In this document: positions 6,601 through 6,777 of the stretch, in pieces | Position numbering within the stretch: the stretch's first letter is position 1 | Layout of the letters: every line of letters starts with the position of its first letter | Source of the DNA: Phycisphaerae bacterium | GTDB lineage: Bacteria; Planctomycetota; Phycisphaerae; Sedimentisphaerales; SG8-4 | NCBI GenBank assembly: GCA_030613765.1 | Contig: JAUWLI010000164.1 | Coordinates: 1-6,777 of the forward strand | Length of the DNA stretch: 6,777 nucleotides | Direction of reading: 5' to 3' | Made by a program: the position numbers and the translations under genes | Notes under the pieces: generated by a model | The model's database searches: none | What the model saw: the letters and a program-made list of their open reading frames with translations, nothing else | Told to the model about the DNA's origin: nothing

Positions 6601-6777
6601 CATACCAGCACGGCGGCCCGGTTTTAGCAGGCGATTATTTGTCCATGGATAATACTAATCCATCCGGCGACATTTATTATACCCTCGACGGCTCCGACCC
6701 GCGCCAGCCTGTGAGCGGGAATGCTGTAGGTACGAAATATACCCATTCTTTAACATTGAATAAAACCACTCATGTCA
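3660..6777 (+). CDS. Secreted CotH-kinase-family multidomain protein (dockerin-like, lamin-tail, CHB/HEX C-type), 3' partial
   Basis: An uninterrupted frame of 1039 codons runs off the right edge. Residues 1-26 are a signal peptide with a likely cut after V-Q-A26; C20 after ILA is a weaker lipobox alternative. Next come two dockerin-like calcium loops, D31-x-N33-x-D35...D42 and D63-x-N65...D74, the second lacking the fifth-position acid (A67). C55 and C60 lie between them. A lamin-tail domain spans about 89-224 (INEFMASN; WIEIYNPT at 119-126). A beta-sandwich region covers about 255-390 (DDSTW 264-268, YEDGGVAYLNG 321-331, GVNVLAIHGLN 376-386). A chitobiase C-terminal-type repeat is at 448-516 (RYTLDGS). 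The CotH region is about 600-860, with GLYWGLYWLHERPDEHF (727-743), N814-x-D816-x4-N821 and W840-D841-x-E843. A second YYTLDGSDPR repeat follows at 1006-1015. CotH domains are atypical secreted protein kinases; activity here is inferred from the motifs. No partner gene is visible. Confidence 0.93.
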   Translation, partial: MLRSVKTSLLSLVLIAILACSTGVQAQIVGDLNADHVVDSKDVQAFAWQWLAPYCLTLDCIADLNGANGVNIADFALLANNWQKVDPHIVINEFMASNASQPPFDPNELLDGDGESSAWIEIYNPTETTVNLDGWYLTDNKNDLTKWQFPNGLQVKSGEFLIIFASQKTFEENPLNYPYLDPNGHYHTNFELDMGGDYLALVADDGNTIAHQFFPEYPQQLTNVSYGMAQHATMLVPTGATASYYVPTDGDAGLGTDWTDVDFDDSTWNTGPTSLGFGSGAGTDVQQQMLNVNASLWIRIEFDLGEIDPDLFETLILRMKYEDGGVAYLNGQYLTKGNAPGSLPWNSTALSDRPIEDSSVFEEINLLAYLHLLRSGVNVLAIHGLNDIKNNGEFLILPELVVARILATPQYFTTSTPGTFNISGAMGVVSDVWLSTERTFYTGPPDWHIDLTLSNGPKGAKIRYTLDGSLPTITHGSTYDPAIDPPLEIDKTTIIRAVAVKPGWLDSKVETHTYIFLDDVIQQPPYPSGFPTSGWGHAGPDYEMDPVVVSTHGTSIKEDLKAVPTLSLVMDVNDWVGSGGQGIYPQGETIERAVSAEMIFPEGDEGFQIDCAVMIVGGSSTNRWKMDKLSMRLKFKGEYGPTELRFPVFGDEATDQFDTLVLDARMNNSWGYGGGVLVRGTRPWIMGRSVYQRDVAQYARDQFVSDIQNAMGGYGTYGRHVHLYLNGLYWGLYWLHERPDEHFAASYFGGDDDDYDVLKHNSSTVIHGTGDSYSDMFDIANSGLGSNAQYLLIQQYLDVPNFIDYMITNFYVGNTDWAHQNWYATSGRVDPDGRWRYHSWDAEHSMENLYEDVTGKDNSGGPTGLHQRLSQNNEYRLLFADHVHRHFFNDGVLTPEGSAALYTVRLNEVEHAIVGESARWGDNQIDKYAYIRYMRDPHWLLERDWQLNTYIPERTAIVLDDIKNRSLYPDVSAPVFYINGSYQHGGPVLAGDYLSMDNTNPSGDIYYTLDGSDPRQPVSGNAVGTKYTHSLTLNKTTHV
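3683..3709 (+). repeat. Perfect 10-bp inverted repeat within signal-peptide codons
   Basis: ATTGCTATCA (3683-3692) and TGATAGCAAT (3700-3709) are exact reverse complements around a 7-base loop, and are followed by TTTT. The hairpin covers codons 8 to 17 of the CotH gene. It could affect translation or cause early termination of the mRNA, or act as a DNA operator. The stem is AT-rich, so a strong intrinsic terminator is unlikely. Confidence 0.6.

Overview
The window looks like chromosomal DNA from a Planctomycetota bacterium, most likely the Phycisphaerae/Sedimentisphaerales side. This is inferred from gene content, not from a marker gene. The signs are Tat-exported Gfo/Idh/MocA oxidoreductases, an FGE-sulfatase-domain lipoprotein, and a very large secreted protein that joins dockerin-like repeats, a lamin-tail domain, chitobiase C-terminal-type repeats and a CotH kinase domain. 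That combination is common in this phylum.

Left part (1-2926, minus strand). Three genes are read leftward with short gaps of 45 and 58 bases and no visible terminator between them, so they probably form one operon. In transcription order they are a complete Tat-exported Gfo/Idh/MocA oxidoreductase (2926-1562), an FGE-sulfatase/SUMF1-like lipoprotein (1503-496), and a second Tat-exported Gfo/Idh/MocA oxidoreductase (450 to the left edge, truncated by the window). All three products are predicted to leave the cytoplasm. The two oxidoreductases are paralogues. The substrate cannot be read from sequence; sugar or polysaccharide-derived metabolites are the usual guess for this family in this phylum.

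Middle (2927-3659). This is a 733-base divergent, AT-rich intergenic region with no convincing gene. It holds a strong Shine-Dalgarno and a candidate sigma-70-like promoter for the leftward operon. A two-part direct repeat (AGGTCA, 8 or 10 bases, AAGGTAACTT) brackets that promoter. There is also a decayed tRNA-like sequence on the minus strand and a candidate promoter for the rightward gene.

Right part (3660-6777, plus strand). One open frame runs off the right edge (at least 1039 codons) and encodes the exported CotH-kinase multidomain protein. A perfect 10-bp hairpin lies within its signal-peptide codons.

The operon and the CotH gene share the theme of exported or envelope proteins, but nothing visible links them in one pathway. 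I do not see a clearly new biological system. The most interesting items are the paired repeats around the leftward promoter, the tRNA relic, the early-codon hairpin and the domain order of the CotH protein.
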